Assembly (NCBI GenBank): GCA_000697475.1
Contig: JNEU01001054.1
Location: 117,197 to 181,196 of the forward strand
Reading direction: 5' to 3'
Origin: Lichtheimia corymbifera B2541
Lineage: Eukaryota; Mucoromycota; Mucoromycetes; Mucorales; Lichtheimiaceae
Length of the DNA: 64,000 nt
Every line of letters starts with the position of its first letter. Within the stretch, counting starts at the first letter, position 1. The notes beneath the pieces are model-generated. The model made no database searches and was not told the DNA's origin. It saw only the letters and a list, made by a program, of their open reading frames with translations. The translations under genes were made by a program, and so were the position numbers. Shown piece after piece: positions 49,538 through 60,129 of the stretch.

Positions 49538-50798
49538 TGGAACGGGCAAGGGAAGAAAAGATCAAAAAGTGAAAAAGAAGTGATCGGAAAGTTTTTGGAT
49601 AAAGACCTTGTCTTTGGTTTGACTTTAGACCGCCTGTATCTACAAGGAATTTGGCTATCCAATGTGTGTACCTGCGCTTTTTCCGCAGTCGTATGCTTCA
49701 GATGGTTGCATAAGCAGGGTGAAAATACATATGTTTTGATTCATCTGCATGATTCTATCAATGCATGGTGATAAACGACCTGCTATCTATGATAATTTTC
49801 TCTTGCAGCTGATATGATCAGACGATTCCTTTATCGAGGACCCGCCCGTAACCATGGCATCTATTTGCTGTCACGCCACTGCAGCTTATTCACCATTGGT
49901 GATACGTAGCGAAAGGAGAAGGAAAGAGAAATGCCAGGGGGCCAATGGGAGGAGGATGCTGCCTGGAGGAAGCTGAACCAACCATTACTGGGAGTATGTG
50001 TCTGCTGCAGTAATTACATGTGAGGAGGTTCACTACTCGTAGATACCATTCATAATCATGCAGCATTTTGTAGCTTCCCTTTGTGGTCACCCCTCGTGTA
50101 GATATTACATAGTTGATGCAAGTAAGTTGTATCCTGGATAATCAAGCATCTTGTCGATCGATGGACCTGAAGTTTATCACCATTCTTCTTTTTCTCCTTC
50201 CCCATACACCCCTTTATCTTCCCACTCCTTTTCTTCCTTTCTTCTTACAGAATGTGTGAGTGCCTCTTATCATTTCATAAGATATCAAAAAGCTTACTTT
50301 GTTCCTCTCTAATCATTGTTTTTCTTGGTCTCGGCAAGATCCCCCATATCCAAAAGGTTGAGTGTCTGGGCACTTTGAACTGCTTTATTAAAGATATCAG
50401 CAGGCGATGCGACGTTATCAGTAAGGTTTTGTATACGTTTGCTGGGGAGTGCAGGATGATATATGTGAGTATACTGTATGGAGGCTGTTGGGTAAGTGAT
50501 ATTTGGTATCTAAGGGTTTGTTTATTCTGAAAGAGAACAGGGTAACTAGGGTAGGATAGTGATCTAAGATATAACCAATACACGTCAAATCCAACTTTGC
50601 ATATACCACTTGGGAGATACTAGCTACATAAATAGCAACATGATATGTGTATGAATACGTGATCCATCAAGAAAGGTGATTCCATTTTACCTTATTAAGG
50701 TCCCAAATCACACAAAGACAACAATGACAATGAAAGTAGATAACAATGAAACACTCTCTGATTTCTTATTCGAAAGTTGCAGCTGGAGAATATGGTGT
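49538..50798. other. 1.26-kb intergenic region
   Basis: No assigned gene. It contains a plus-strand pattern of possible splice sites at 50,132-50,450, reported under findings. Confidence 0.45.
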
Positions 50799-52193
50799 TT
50801 ATATAGGATTCTGTTCACGGGCACGTCGTGTTGCATTCAAATTGTGCTTCACTGCCATCCTTTGTTCTGCATATTGTCTAGCTGATGCCGCCTTCTTTCC
50901 TTCAATAGTGCGTGCAATTTGCTGTTGTAGTTGTTCATTTCCATCAGTAATAGCAAGGCGTTGGTGGCGTCTTTCACGTCTCGGTAACGATGCCAGCGAT
51001 GCCGTGTCATCGTCAGGTTCTTCAGATGTCTTATCATTGGTTGAATTGGTTTGATGATGTTTCTTGTAATGCTTGAGGAATCGTCGATGACCTATCCGCA
51101 GGCCATTGTCGAGCACGAGTTCATTTGTTGATCCATTCACAACAGCATGATCTTCTTGTGTTGATGTCGTATCAGTCACTCCAAAGTTGTAGTACTTCAA
51201 TAGCTCCTCAGGATCTTCACTCTCATCATAAGCCATCTTGCAATGCCCAGTATCCACCTAGTCATATGCAAATGCGGTCAGCTATATGCATCCATCATTA
51301 CTCCCTTCCCTAATATATTCATACCATATGTGCTCTCACAGCTTCGATGCTTTTCCATTCCTTTCCTCGACCGTTGCAATAAAGACAAATGGCATTTTGA
51401 ACCTTGGTTGCCAAGTAGCGCACGAGGCCTTGGGGATCTTCAAGGTATTCAGTGTCGGGTAAAAAGAATCCATGGGTGACTCGCATATGCTCAAGGTTGC
51501 CATCGAAATCCTGTGCCGTGTGCATACAAAACAGACAATCCACCATGGTATCGGATAGAACTTGTTTACGAGGTGGCGATGGCTGATCAGATGTCTCAAC
51601 ATTGTCGATATCTTCATCTTCTTCTTGCTGCATTTGTAATTCCATTTCCTTGTGTTTCTTGGATTGAATATGGTTGTTGAAGGCATTCTCGGAATAGTAC
51701 GATTTCCTGCAATTCCCACGCATATGCTTTTGTCAGGCAATGTTGTTACGCGTATGATCATGACACTCACTTGCATGTGGGGCATTCATAAATGAGACCC
51801 ATTTTCTCTTGTTCTTCTTGTCCCTTTTGTTGTGATGCTGCATGAAAAAGTCAGTGGATTAATAAGCCGATTACTATTGCCGCAGCAGCAACATGCAACA
51901 TGTCATCCACGCCATCCTTACCCATCAACTTTTCTGCAAATTGTTGAGCACTCACAGGTGCAAGCTCGGCTACTTTACGCTTGAGATTATATTTGTGCCA
52001 GCTACATATATCATATTGACACGTATTGTCAGTGACTACAACAGTCGACGTTGTGATGCAAAGAAAGCGCTTACTCGGTGCGGTAGTGATCGCGTTGTCG
52101 TTCTGATGTCGGGAAGGCGACATGGCAAGCAAGGCAAGTGAAGAGACCATTGGTTGAGGGCTTGGAATGTTGAGGGAGTTCGATGGCTGACAT
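50799..52193 (-). CDS. REI1: Cytoplasmic 60S biogenesis factor Rei1/ZNF622
   Basis: Late 60S ribosome maturation factor that helps release and recycle Arx1 and probes the exit tunnel. Exons 52193-52075, 52001-51922, 51837-51771, 51706-51325, 51257-50799; 368 residues. Four C2H2 fingers: FTCLACHVAFPTSERQRDHY with DWHKYNLKRKVAEL, which is the Rei1 signature; YECPTCKKSYYSENAFNNH; VDCLFCMHTAQDFDGNLEHM; and AICLYCNGRGKEWKSIEAV with RAHMVDTGHCKM. The C-terminal basic part includes RIGHRRFLKHYKK and RRERRHQRLA, corresponding to the tunnel-probing region of the yeast protein. A short acidic, Ser/Glu-rich insert follows finger 2. Confidence 0.94.
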
Positions 52194-52372
52194 GACAGAA
52201 TATGGAAACGGAAAAGAAAAGCGCAGGAATTTGATGCGGTGTACTCGTCACAGCCATTTATAGTCCGTGCTTTGCTTTGTCAGCCGTTGACTCACATGAC
52301 AAATAAATCCACCACCATTGCAAACTCCCACACATCATCCAATGCCGTTATTAATGGGAAGGTATTTATGCA

Positions 52373-54454
52373 TTAAGATAATGTCTTTTCATTACTAGAA
52401 ATTGCAGGCGATCTTTTAGCAGTAGACCATGTTGATAATTTGCTGACCAACTTCTGGACCTTCTTGAGATACTTTTGCTTAAGGTTCCATGGAGGAATAC
52501 ATAGCCATGATCTATCAGCCAATAAAGAATCGTATTGATATCCATAACTTTTGTGCTATTTATCTTTTTCACATACCTGAGATTACCATGCTGATGCTTG
52601 GTTGAATAAAGCATTGCAATTAATGCACCACCCACAGACCCACCATCACGTGCCACATCAATCTGTATACGGGCCCCTGTTGCTTCACCAAACCATTTGC
52701 ATAATTCCCTATGGATGCGTTGTTTCATGTGTGGATATTTCTCAAAGGTGGATCCGTTAACACCAATGACAATCGGTCCTTGACTTGAAAGCAAATCCGG
52801 CTGCTGCTCAATGATGGCAGCCAATGATGCCGCTGCAAGAGTTGCTGCACGACATGATACGAGACGACATATAGTGATAAATCGCCGTACGTCCTGTATT
52901 CGTGGATCATGGGCACAGCCTAGGTATTCACCTATTTCATGAACGAGTGATGCAAGGTCTTCTTGGTCACCCATGCTATTGAGAAGTAATTCGTTAGATA
53001 TAGGAGCACATACCAAAAATGTAATTACCTTTCTATGAACCCCATCATTGACGTTGTGAACTCCCATGGGTTGGTTAATTTGGATGGAACGCTCCCATTG
53101 AAAAGACGATCATCATATTCCTCGCCTGATGAGATCACCTCGATAGCAATTAATCGTGTAAGCTCACCGAGATACGCACCAGATGTCATCTTTTCATATA
53201 GCTGATATCCCGGTTGTGAATGGCTATTATCCAAAAGCCGATCAAAGCGTGTGCGTGGAAGGTAGGATTCGTCGCCAAAGAGATCAATTTCGGTGTTGAT
53301 GAGCATGATGCTATCGTTGTATTTGCTTTTATCAAGCTTGCTAATACGCGACTTTTTCTCTCCATAAGCAGCATTGACACCTGTACCATAGATGTATCCG
53401 ATAGCAGCTCCTGGATTCGTATACGCATGGGCTACTAATGTTCCTACTGTGTCATTTAACACTGCAGTGACTTCAATGTTTAGACCCTGGGATATGTATT
53501 ATTAGTATATAGAATAACACATGTTCAAAATAAGAATAGCAGTCAAGTCAAAGACGTGGGCTAAAACCATATTGGTGGTTGTACATGTGGTGGTGTAAAG
53601 GCTATTAAAGAAAAGGTGGGGCTGGATACTTACTTTTCTTTTAAATGCTTGATGAAAAAGCGTAGCTAGGTCCTGGTCATCCACCCCATCCAGCACAAAT
53701 CCCTTTCCCATGCGTAGAATTCTGCCTGATTTGATATCTGTTTGACTGCATAGGTTGGTGTGAGTATGTTACTGTCATTCTAGGGATATCGGTATCGGAA
53801 AAGGAAAATGCACAGAGGTCGGCATCTAGCTGCATAATACCCCTGAAGGTATCAAGTAGCACTAAGACCCAACTAGGTACACAGACACCCCTTCACAATA
53901 GAATGATCTACTGCATTGCTCCTTTTCATCATATCCCGATTATGATATATATATCAGGATTAAACCCAGCTGTAGCGGTAACGACCGCTATCATCACACA
54001 CATCATACTCGCAAGCATACTACACAAAGGATACTCACTCTAGTGGAAAACTCCAGCAAACACCCATGGCTAGTGTGGATCTCTGGTTATTCAAATTCTT
54101 CATGTTGAAAAGCTCTTGCACAGCATCTGCAATCCAATCAAAGAATTCATCAGCTGACATGGTACGCTGCGTATCGGTGATGGGACGTTTGACTTCGGTA
54201 ACAAGAACTTGGCTATCGCCTTGAAGCTCCACAGCTGCCACTCGTAAATTGCTTCCACCAAGGTCGAGCGATAAAAATGTGCCAGTTTCAGAACCTGTCG
54301 GCATGCGAGTAACATATGATGGGATCATTATTGATGGCGATGCACCAGTAAGGCCGTTTTCACACTCGATTTTAAATCCATGTACAATGGATGCAAATGT
54401 TTCACGCTCCATTTTGAAAGCTTGAGCAATTTTGTTAAGCAACGGATCATCCAT
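52373..54454 (-). CDS. Hexokinase-family sugar kinase, divergent paralogue
   Basis: Phosphorylates a hexose with ATP. Exons 54454-54039, 53745-53634, 53486-53029, 52975-52577 and 52511-52373; 507 residues. Phosphate-1 motif LDLGGSNLRV, sugar-binding FPLEQTDIKSGRILRMGKGF, catalytic VLNDTVGTL (Asp), GYIYGTGVNAAY, INTEIDLFGDESYLPRTRFD and QPGYQLYEKMTSGAYLGEL (sugar-contacting Glu) are in the expected order. Deviations from ordinary fungal hexokinase are Gly for Thr in the TKGF sugar contact and IDLF for WGAF. The C-terminus after GGSVGGALIAMLYSTKHQHGN extends about 50 residues beyond the usual end and depends on my choice of a 65-bp intron (GTATGT to GATAG). A read-through frame would end at 52,366 instead. 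Confidence 0.85.
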
Positions 54455-57386
54455 AGGATAAGTAATTGAAGGAAGAAATATGGGATGGGAAGAGAAGAAA
54501 AAAGAAATATTTGAGTATGTGTATCAACGAGACGAGTATTTCCGAGGTTTCGATGTTACAGCTGTTTGCTTAACACGGCCAACCAGAACCCTGCTTTCTT
54601 CCATCTTTTATAAAAGGTCAACTTAGGTAAGCAAAACAGGGGACATTGCTGTGGTACAAGGCTGACCCGCGTTCTCAGACCCTGAATACTATTAGTTTGT
54701 TGCAATCAGGGGGATGATCATGTAACCAGCACCTTCTTCAGCAATGCTGCCTACATCAGCTGCTGTGTGATTGTGTCCTTTTCTTGTACAATTTAACGCC
54801 ATCCTGGTTTTACATAAGCTTGTATCCTTTTTGCTCTCATATGGCTATAAATAAAGCTTGTCATGAACATGCCAACCTAGCACAGATGATCATGTGTGGC
54901 AGTATACTGTGCTAAAAAAGGCGATTCAGTGGTTTGTTACACGGTAAACGCATATACGCTCGTAAGGTGGCAAGTGATCTCGAAATTAGATGATTGCAGA
55001 TGGTACCGTATATAGGTCTGCTGTATTACTACTACCCTAGGAAAAAAAGCCTGGAAGCCTTGGGGAACCTTTCTATCTACGTATCCCGGCCACATTGTTT
55101 CATTACTCTGATAACAACAAGACAAGTCAAATGAACGCACGCACAAACATGTGTTGGGGGGAATTGTTAGCTTCAAACAATAAAGTGAGTGCACGAGGCC
55201 AATGTATTTATCGAGCAACCTATTTGGGAGGTCGGTTTTTACAGCCAGCTGATCATCTTCATCTCCATCTTCCATTATACGCTAGGTTAATAGCCTTCTG
55301 GAGAAAGAGGGTGCAATTGATTGATTGAAAATTAATGTATGTTACTAGTTCTTCTGAGGTCGTATGCATCAAAAGCAAGTAGGGTACTTGATCAGAATGA
55401 CTGATACATAACAGTGCTCCGTTTATTCCATCTAAACTACAATAACAGAAAGAAAGGAACATATACAGACGACGATAAGCTAGCTAAGTGGGTTGGGATA
55501 TACGGCCCTGGATATTTCATCGCCTCTAAAAATAAAGAAAGCAGGTTGGGTTATAAAAACGATGACTTGTAACACCCAGGGCAGTGCTCTCAGTGAAAGA
55601 AAGCAATTCTGCAGGATCCACAAACCAAAGCAACGCAGGATCAATCTCTTGAAGAAATGATTCACGCAAAGAAAACCACAAGCTCTCGTAATTACCCCTG
55701 GGTGGCCATACATCCCCAATCCTCTTTTTTTGTCATCAACAAGATCCTGATGTGCAGAGCGACATAGCGACCACTAGTAGACACAGGCTGGGAGTCGAAC
55801 CCAATAAGAGATAATGCCCCAAGTTGCATTGCCTGACCAAGAGCCTATCCAATAATACACCGTTTGTTATTACAATAAACACCTTTCATTGTCTTGTTCA
55901 CCACTACACTTGCCTTTTACGTATACCAAAGACCTTTGTTGTTGGTTACTGGAAACTGAAGCCATGGTGTGGTGTAGTCGAGTCGAAACAAAAGTCAATA
56001 GAGCCAACGTCTTGAGATCGTAACGTCTATACAAGCTAACACGTCAATGGAACCAGTTCAGCTGCAACATTGGGGTCTGAATGTACCTGTTGGCACCAAG
56101 CGTAGAGCGGGAGTAGCAACGAACAAGAGGCAGCAACGATATCGCTATGGCAACCTCGCTCACTCCTCAGCACTTGGACACGCTTGAGTACGCCTGTTCT
56201 GAACTACATTAGTACCTCACAACCAACAACAGCACTCTTTTATAATACATTACCTTGATCGAGATGACGTGATTGGCATAAAGTAGAGGAGGGATAAAAA
56301 GGAAAAGAAGCGTTCTCTCAGCCGTCCCCAATTTTAATTTCCCATTGCTATCACACTGAGGCCATTCAGTTACTCGCCACACACACACACCATCCACCCG
56401 TCATCTTCTTCTTCGTGATAGACAATAATAGACACACGTAAATAAAAGGAATGTATAGAAAAAGGGGATGTATCAGTTTACACCTTACATGATGATGATC
56501 CAGCAGCAGCAACAATCATTGCCTCACTATCAGTTCCCCAAAGCATCCGTCTTTTTACTCATCCCAGTCCGCAGCATCCTTTTTTCTTGTATGCTTGATG
56601 TTGCCCTTAACGAAAAAAAGTCATCCACTTTGCATACATGCACCATACACGCTCCCACCAATAAGAAGATCACTCGTACTAATAATACTTCAAGATTACG
56701 CAATCAAACATGGTATGGTTAGTATTTCAGAAATCTCCAGCGCATCCATAAGCAGCTTGTAATGCCAAAAGCCTCTCAGACTTGGCGTCGATGGTCATTC
56801 TCTGCTGCTGTCAACTAAAATTAAGTCATCCTGGGGAAACCTTCTTGGGAGACAAACAACCCATTTTACGTCCCAGGTTTCATGCACTTTCAAACAAAAT
56901 ACTTTCGAATGCGATGATCATTTTTGACTTATTAACCATACCATGGTCAACTTGAAAAAAGTGCCATACAAGCTATCTAGGCCGATCTTACTATAGACGT
57001 ATAGGAGAAATATCCATCATGCACGCTCCACCAATAAGATCGACTAAGGGCTCTCGGCTAGTTACACACACGAGCCCTTCTGCATCTTTGGCTCTTATAT
57101 GAGTGAGGCGATTGGCCATGAATAAAGATTTCTTTTCATATAGCAACATTCATGGAATGATTTGTTCTCATATCAGGCTACATAAAAGCTATATCGTATT
57201 GCATATACATCCAATCAGTTCAATAATAACACCAGCGGTAGACTTTTATTCTTTTATTATAGGAATGATGAACATCAAGTATAGCTTGGGGTATTGTATA
57301 TGGGGTGGCAATCGTGTTCAGTGCTTTACAGCACAGTGTTCCTAGCTTCATCATCGCCTATTGTATAGATGGGTACACGTGATTTT
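54455..57386. other. 2.9-kb gene-poor region with coding relics
   Basis: No intact gene. Relics listed separately at 55,480-56,215. Weak ATG frames also occur on the minus strand at 54,937-55,275 (MEDGDEDDQLAVKTD, 112 codons) and on the plus strand at 56,468-56,722 (MYQFTPYMMMIQQQQQSL, 84 codons). Neither has a recognisable domain or joined exon. Confidence 0.4.
55480..56215 (-). pseudogene. Decayed minus-strand gene, family unknown
   Basis: A TATTGGATAG acceptor near 55,845 opens a protein-like exon (ALGQAMQLGALSLIGFDSQP, then VSTSGRYVALHIRIL). The same line of sequence continues after a +1 shift near 55,725 as RIGDVWPPRGNYESLWFSLR, ESFLQEIDPALLWF and VDPAELLSFTESTALGV, ending in a stop near 55,536. 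Upstream at about 56,060-56,215 another frame (FRTGVLKRVQVLRSERGCHS) looks like an earlier part of the same product. The frame shift and stop codons indicate decay rather than a working gene. The family is not recognised. Confidence 0.4.
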
Positions 57387-58330
57387 TCATGGGCACGACA
57401 CCAACAATGGCTCAACTGCATATGGGAGGAGGGGAAGGTCCTGGATCTTGGTGATCAGCTGAAATTGGCTCATTTCCATCATCCTGCACATTGGCTTGTA
57501 AACGGCATCCATGAAAAAAACTGAGCACGTATAGCCTATAGATCCAATTAGCGCCTCATATCATCGATAGATTGATTTTTACCTTAAGTAAGCCGAATGA
57601 CCGTGGGCCGTGTACTTTCAGGGTTTGCAAGGTTTGCAGAATCAATTCCATTTCATGCCCAAGCTTCACCTTGTCGTTGCAGACATTTTCCTTGCTACAG
57701 TTGGTCGGGGGTTTGATGTCAGCTGCAAGCGAGAAAACAACACGTTGGGCTGGGCGAACGGAAACCATGTAGTCAGGCTTCATGGTCACCTCGGCTGGTG
57801 TTCCTGGCAGCTTTTTGTTCGCCCTATTATCATATGCTTGCGCATTAGCGCTGTTTCAAGAAGTATATTTGCCAATTTACCATTGATGAGAGAGCTGCCT
57901 ATCTTCACCAAAAATGACGTCCAAGAGGTCTGATGCCGCATCGTGGATGAACGTGTCTTCGAGGTCATCAAGGATGGGGCCGCGGAGGAGATGTGGGGCA
58001 CTACAGTGTATAACTCATTAACCCAACTACACCGCTGACTTTATCTGAGATCACTTACGTCCGATGGAGGATGTCAGCAAACATCGTAAGATATGCACCA
58101 TTCTCATCGTTCTCGTCATCATTGCATGCTTCAACAATCCATTGGGCTGTGCATTTATTCATATCATTCACCGTGAGGGAAGGATTAGAAGTGATCTAGA
58201 GACAATTAATAATTAGGGACATGAATCGGAATTCCATAAGAATACTTACCATTTGTAGCAGCTTCATGGTCCACTGTGATGCCTTGACCGATAAATGCAA
58301 TGATGGGCTTTTCGGCAGGGACGCGATAGT
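57387..58330 (-). pseudogene. Gene copy A of a multi-copy family, probably frameshifted
   Basis: Exons read as 58330-58250, 58146-58059, 58000-57881, 57850-57583 and 57535-57387. Product pieces in order: KPIIAFIGQGITVDHEAATN, AQWIVEACNDDENDENGAYL, LRGPILDDLEDTFIHDAASD, CANAQAYDNRANKKLPGTPA, MKPDYMVSVRPAQRVVFSLA, KLGHEMELILQTLQTLKVHG and GYTCSVFFMDAVYKPMCRMM. Exons 1-4 join in frame, but the last exon fits only after a one-nucleotide shift, and the 5' part upstream of 58,330 contains stops. I believe this is a repeated family known in Mucoromycota genomes, from memory of similar proteins, with no assigned function. Copy B lies next to it. Confidence 0.55.
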
Positions 58331-58439
58331 CTTAATGTGTAACGATGATCCAAGCGACCGTGTTGATGATTCATTCAATAATGGGCACAAGAGAAAGATT
58401 TGACTGATCGTCCCATATCAAAAAATACTGTCAAACAAA

Positions 58440-60045
58440 GGAATCGCTTTTTGAGTGGTTTTATTTACAATTCACGGAAATCCGGTAGGTCTTTCCCATT
58501 ATTCGCCATCTCCACGGAAGAATTACGTATCGAGTTTAGCATATCAGATATATTTACATCATCGACGATCCACTATATGCAAAAGTAGGTTCATCACACG
58601 TCAGTAATTGCTATAATCTCTCATCAGTCATAGCTGTATCATACCATCACGCTATCCTCGTCGAGGTGCCCCGCCTTGGCAGCTGGTATTTTGCCTTTGG
58701 ATTTCTTGCTGTGTCGTCGTCGTCGCTGTCGATCATCAACCGGCCATCACAAATCACTTGCTGTGCTCAAATTCCCAAGTACAACGTTGTTCGAGATGTA
58801 TGTATCAGTGTTCGCTTCAGAAAGGGAAGCCGATTGCACCTTCGATAAATCTTGTGCACAAGCGTAAATGCTCCTGGTCACCACAAAAATCCAGTATGAG
58901 GGATAAAACGGCTTCTTAATAAGGGGCATGGGGCACTACAATGTACAGCTCATTAGACCCAACTATGCCGCTGACTTATCTGAGATCACTTACGTCCGAT
59001 GAAGGGTGTCAGCAGACATCGAAAGATAAGCATCATCCTCATCGTTATCCTCATCAGTATATGCTCCAATGATCCATTGTGCTGTGCGTTTTTTTGTCAG
59101 CTGGGTCACAGTGAGGGAAGGATTGGAAGTGATCTAGAAACAATGAATCAGTAAGGCGCACGTGTCGGAAGTCCAAAGCATCCTTACCATCTGCAGCAGC
59201 ATTATGAACCACTGTGATTTGCATGTACTTATGTCACCTACAAAGGAGGCTCAAATCCGTATGAGTCTAAGCATACTTTTAATATATAAATGATAGTTAT
59301 ACCTACCACAAAGCTCCATCAGGGAAAAGAGTCAAATGTCATTAGGCACCAATGAGCACACCAAGCGGTAAAGCAATGAAGTGAGCTACATAATATACGA
59401 ATGCATGAGTACCCTCATTTTGGGGAACACATAATAAAGACTATCCTTGAGACTTACCGAAGGTCATTGATCATGATATGAATACAAGTAGAAAGAAAGG
59501 GCGTTTGATGGTGTTGGTGACAACAGCCTCGTTTATGTATGAGTGGGCGTGGGAAACGTTGTCATGACTGATTGATCAAACTGATAAAGTGGTCAAGCAT
59601 CTTGGATCACAGAGTCGAAGTGATGGAAGACCATAGCTGATAAATCCACTTGCCGCTTGAAAGGTGCTTTCTTGTAGGTGACATAAGTATATCCTCACTG
59701 TGATGCCTTGACATATAAATGCATTGATGGGGTTTAACGTAGAGCCGCGAGTGTCTTGATGTGAGAGAAGATCCGAGCCACCGTGTTGATGATTCATATA
59801 ACAATGGACATAAGAGAGGTGATTGATTATCCTGATATCCTTCCTTCCCCTCGGCTTGTACGCAACATCAGAGCGACTGAAATCCACCCGTTCCGTGGGT
59901 ATTGCTGCATAGAAATTTTCACCTTGTTCACCTACACAAAACAAGACAGGATTAACTCCCTGTTTTACGTACAAGCAATGTATGACTTACCAACAATAGC
60001 TGCGTCATTCTGCTGTTGGTTTATCCTTTTACTGGTCTTTTCCAT
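58440..60045 (-). pseudogene. Gene copy B of the same family, interrupted by an inserted element
   Basis: Starts at the ATG at 60045 (MEKTSKRINQQQNDAAIVG; exon 60045-59991, then 59931 onward), continues EQGENFYAAIPTERVDFSRS and FICQGITV, and is cut at 59,704 by a 477-bp insertion. It resumes at 59,218 with VVHNAAAD, then AQWIIGAYTDEDNDEDDAYL, and then hits stops near 58,880 (HTGFLW then TGA). Further family-like pieces follow: ANTDTYISNNVVLGNLSTA and RRRRHSKKSKGKIPAAKAGH, then WIVDDVNISDMLNSIRNSSV, ending in a stop near 58,475. Segment order parallels copy A, so the two are tandem duplicates. Confidence 0.5.
59210..59704. mobile_element. Short non-autonomous DNA transposon (MITE) with 9-bp target duplication
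   Basis: A 477-bp insert (59,219-59,695) is flanked by identical CACTGTGAT copies at 59,210-59,218 and 59,696-59,704. Near its ends lies an inverted repeat: ACTTATGTCACCTACAA at 59,227-59,243 and its exact complement at about 59,672-59,688. The outer 7-8 bp match imperfectly. The paralogous copy A has the same gene sequence uninterrupted at about 58,270 (CCACTGTGATGCCTTGAC), giving an empty site. No transposase is encoded. A 9-bp duplication is typical of Mutator-like elements, but the family is inferred from that alone. Confidence 0.75.
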
Positions 60046-60129
60046 CGCAGTTCAACCAGATTAAGATTACTTGTATTGCCGATGAAGCTGATCGCTGATA
60101 CGGCATCATCCTCAGGGATCCATATGTGT

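Noticed and set aside
55785..55848. tRNA-like sequence on the minus strand with a good B-box (GGGTTCGACTCCCAG)
   Set aside because: The T-arm fits, but the D-arm and acceptor stem do not pair and the anticodon loop would have eight bases. The same bases read as a protein-like exon (ALGQAMQLGALSLIGFDSQP), which explains the match better.
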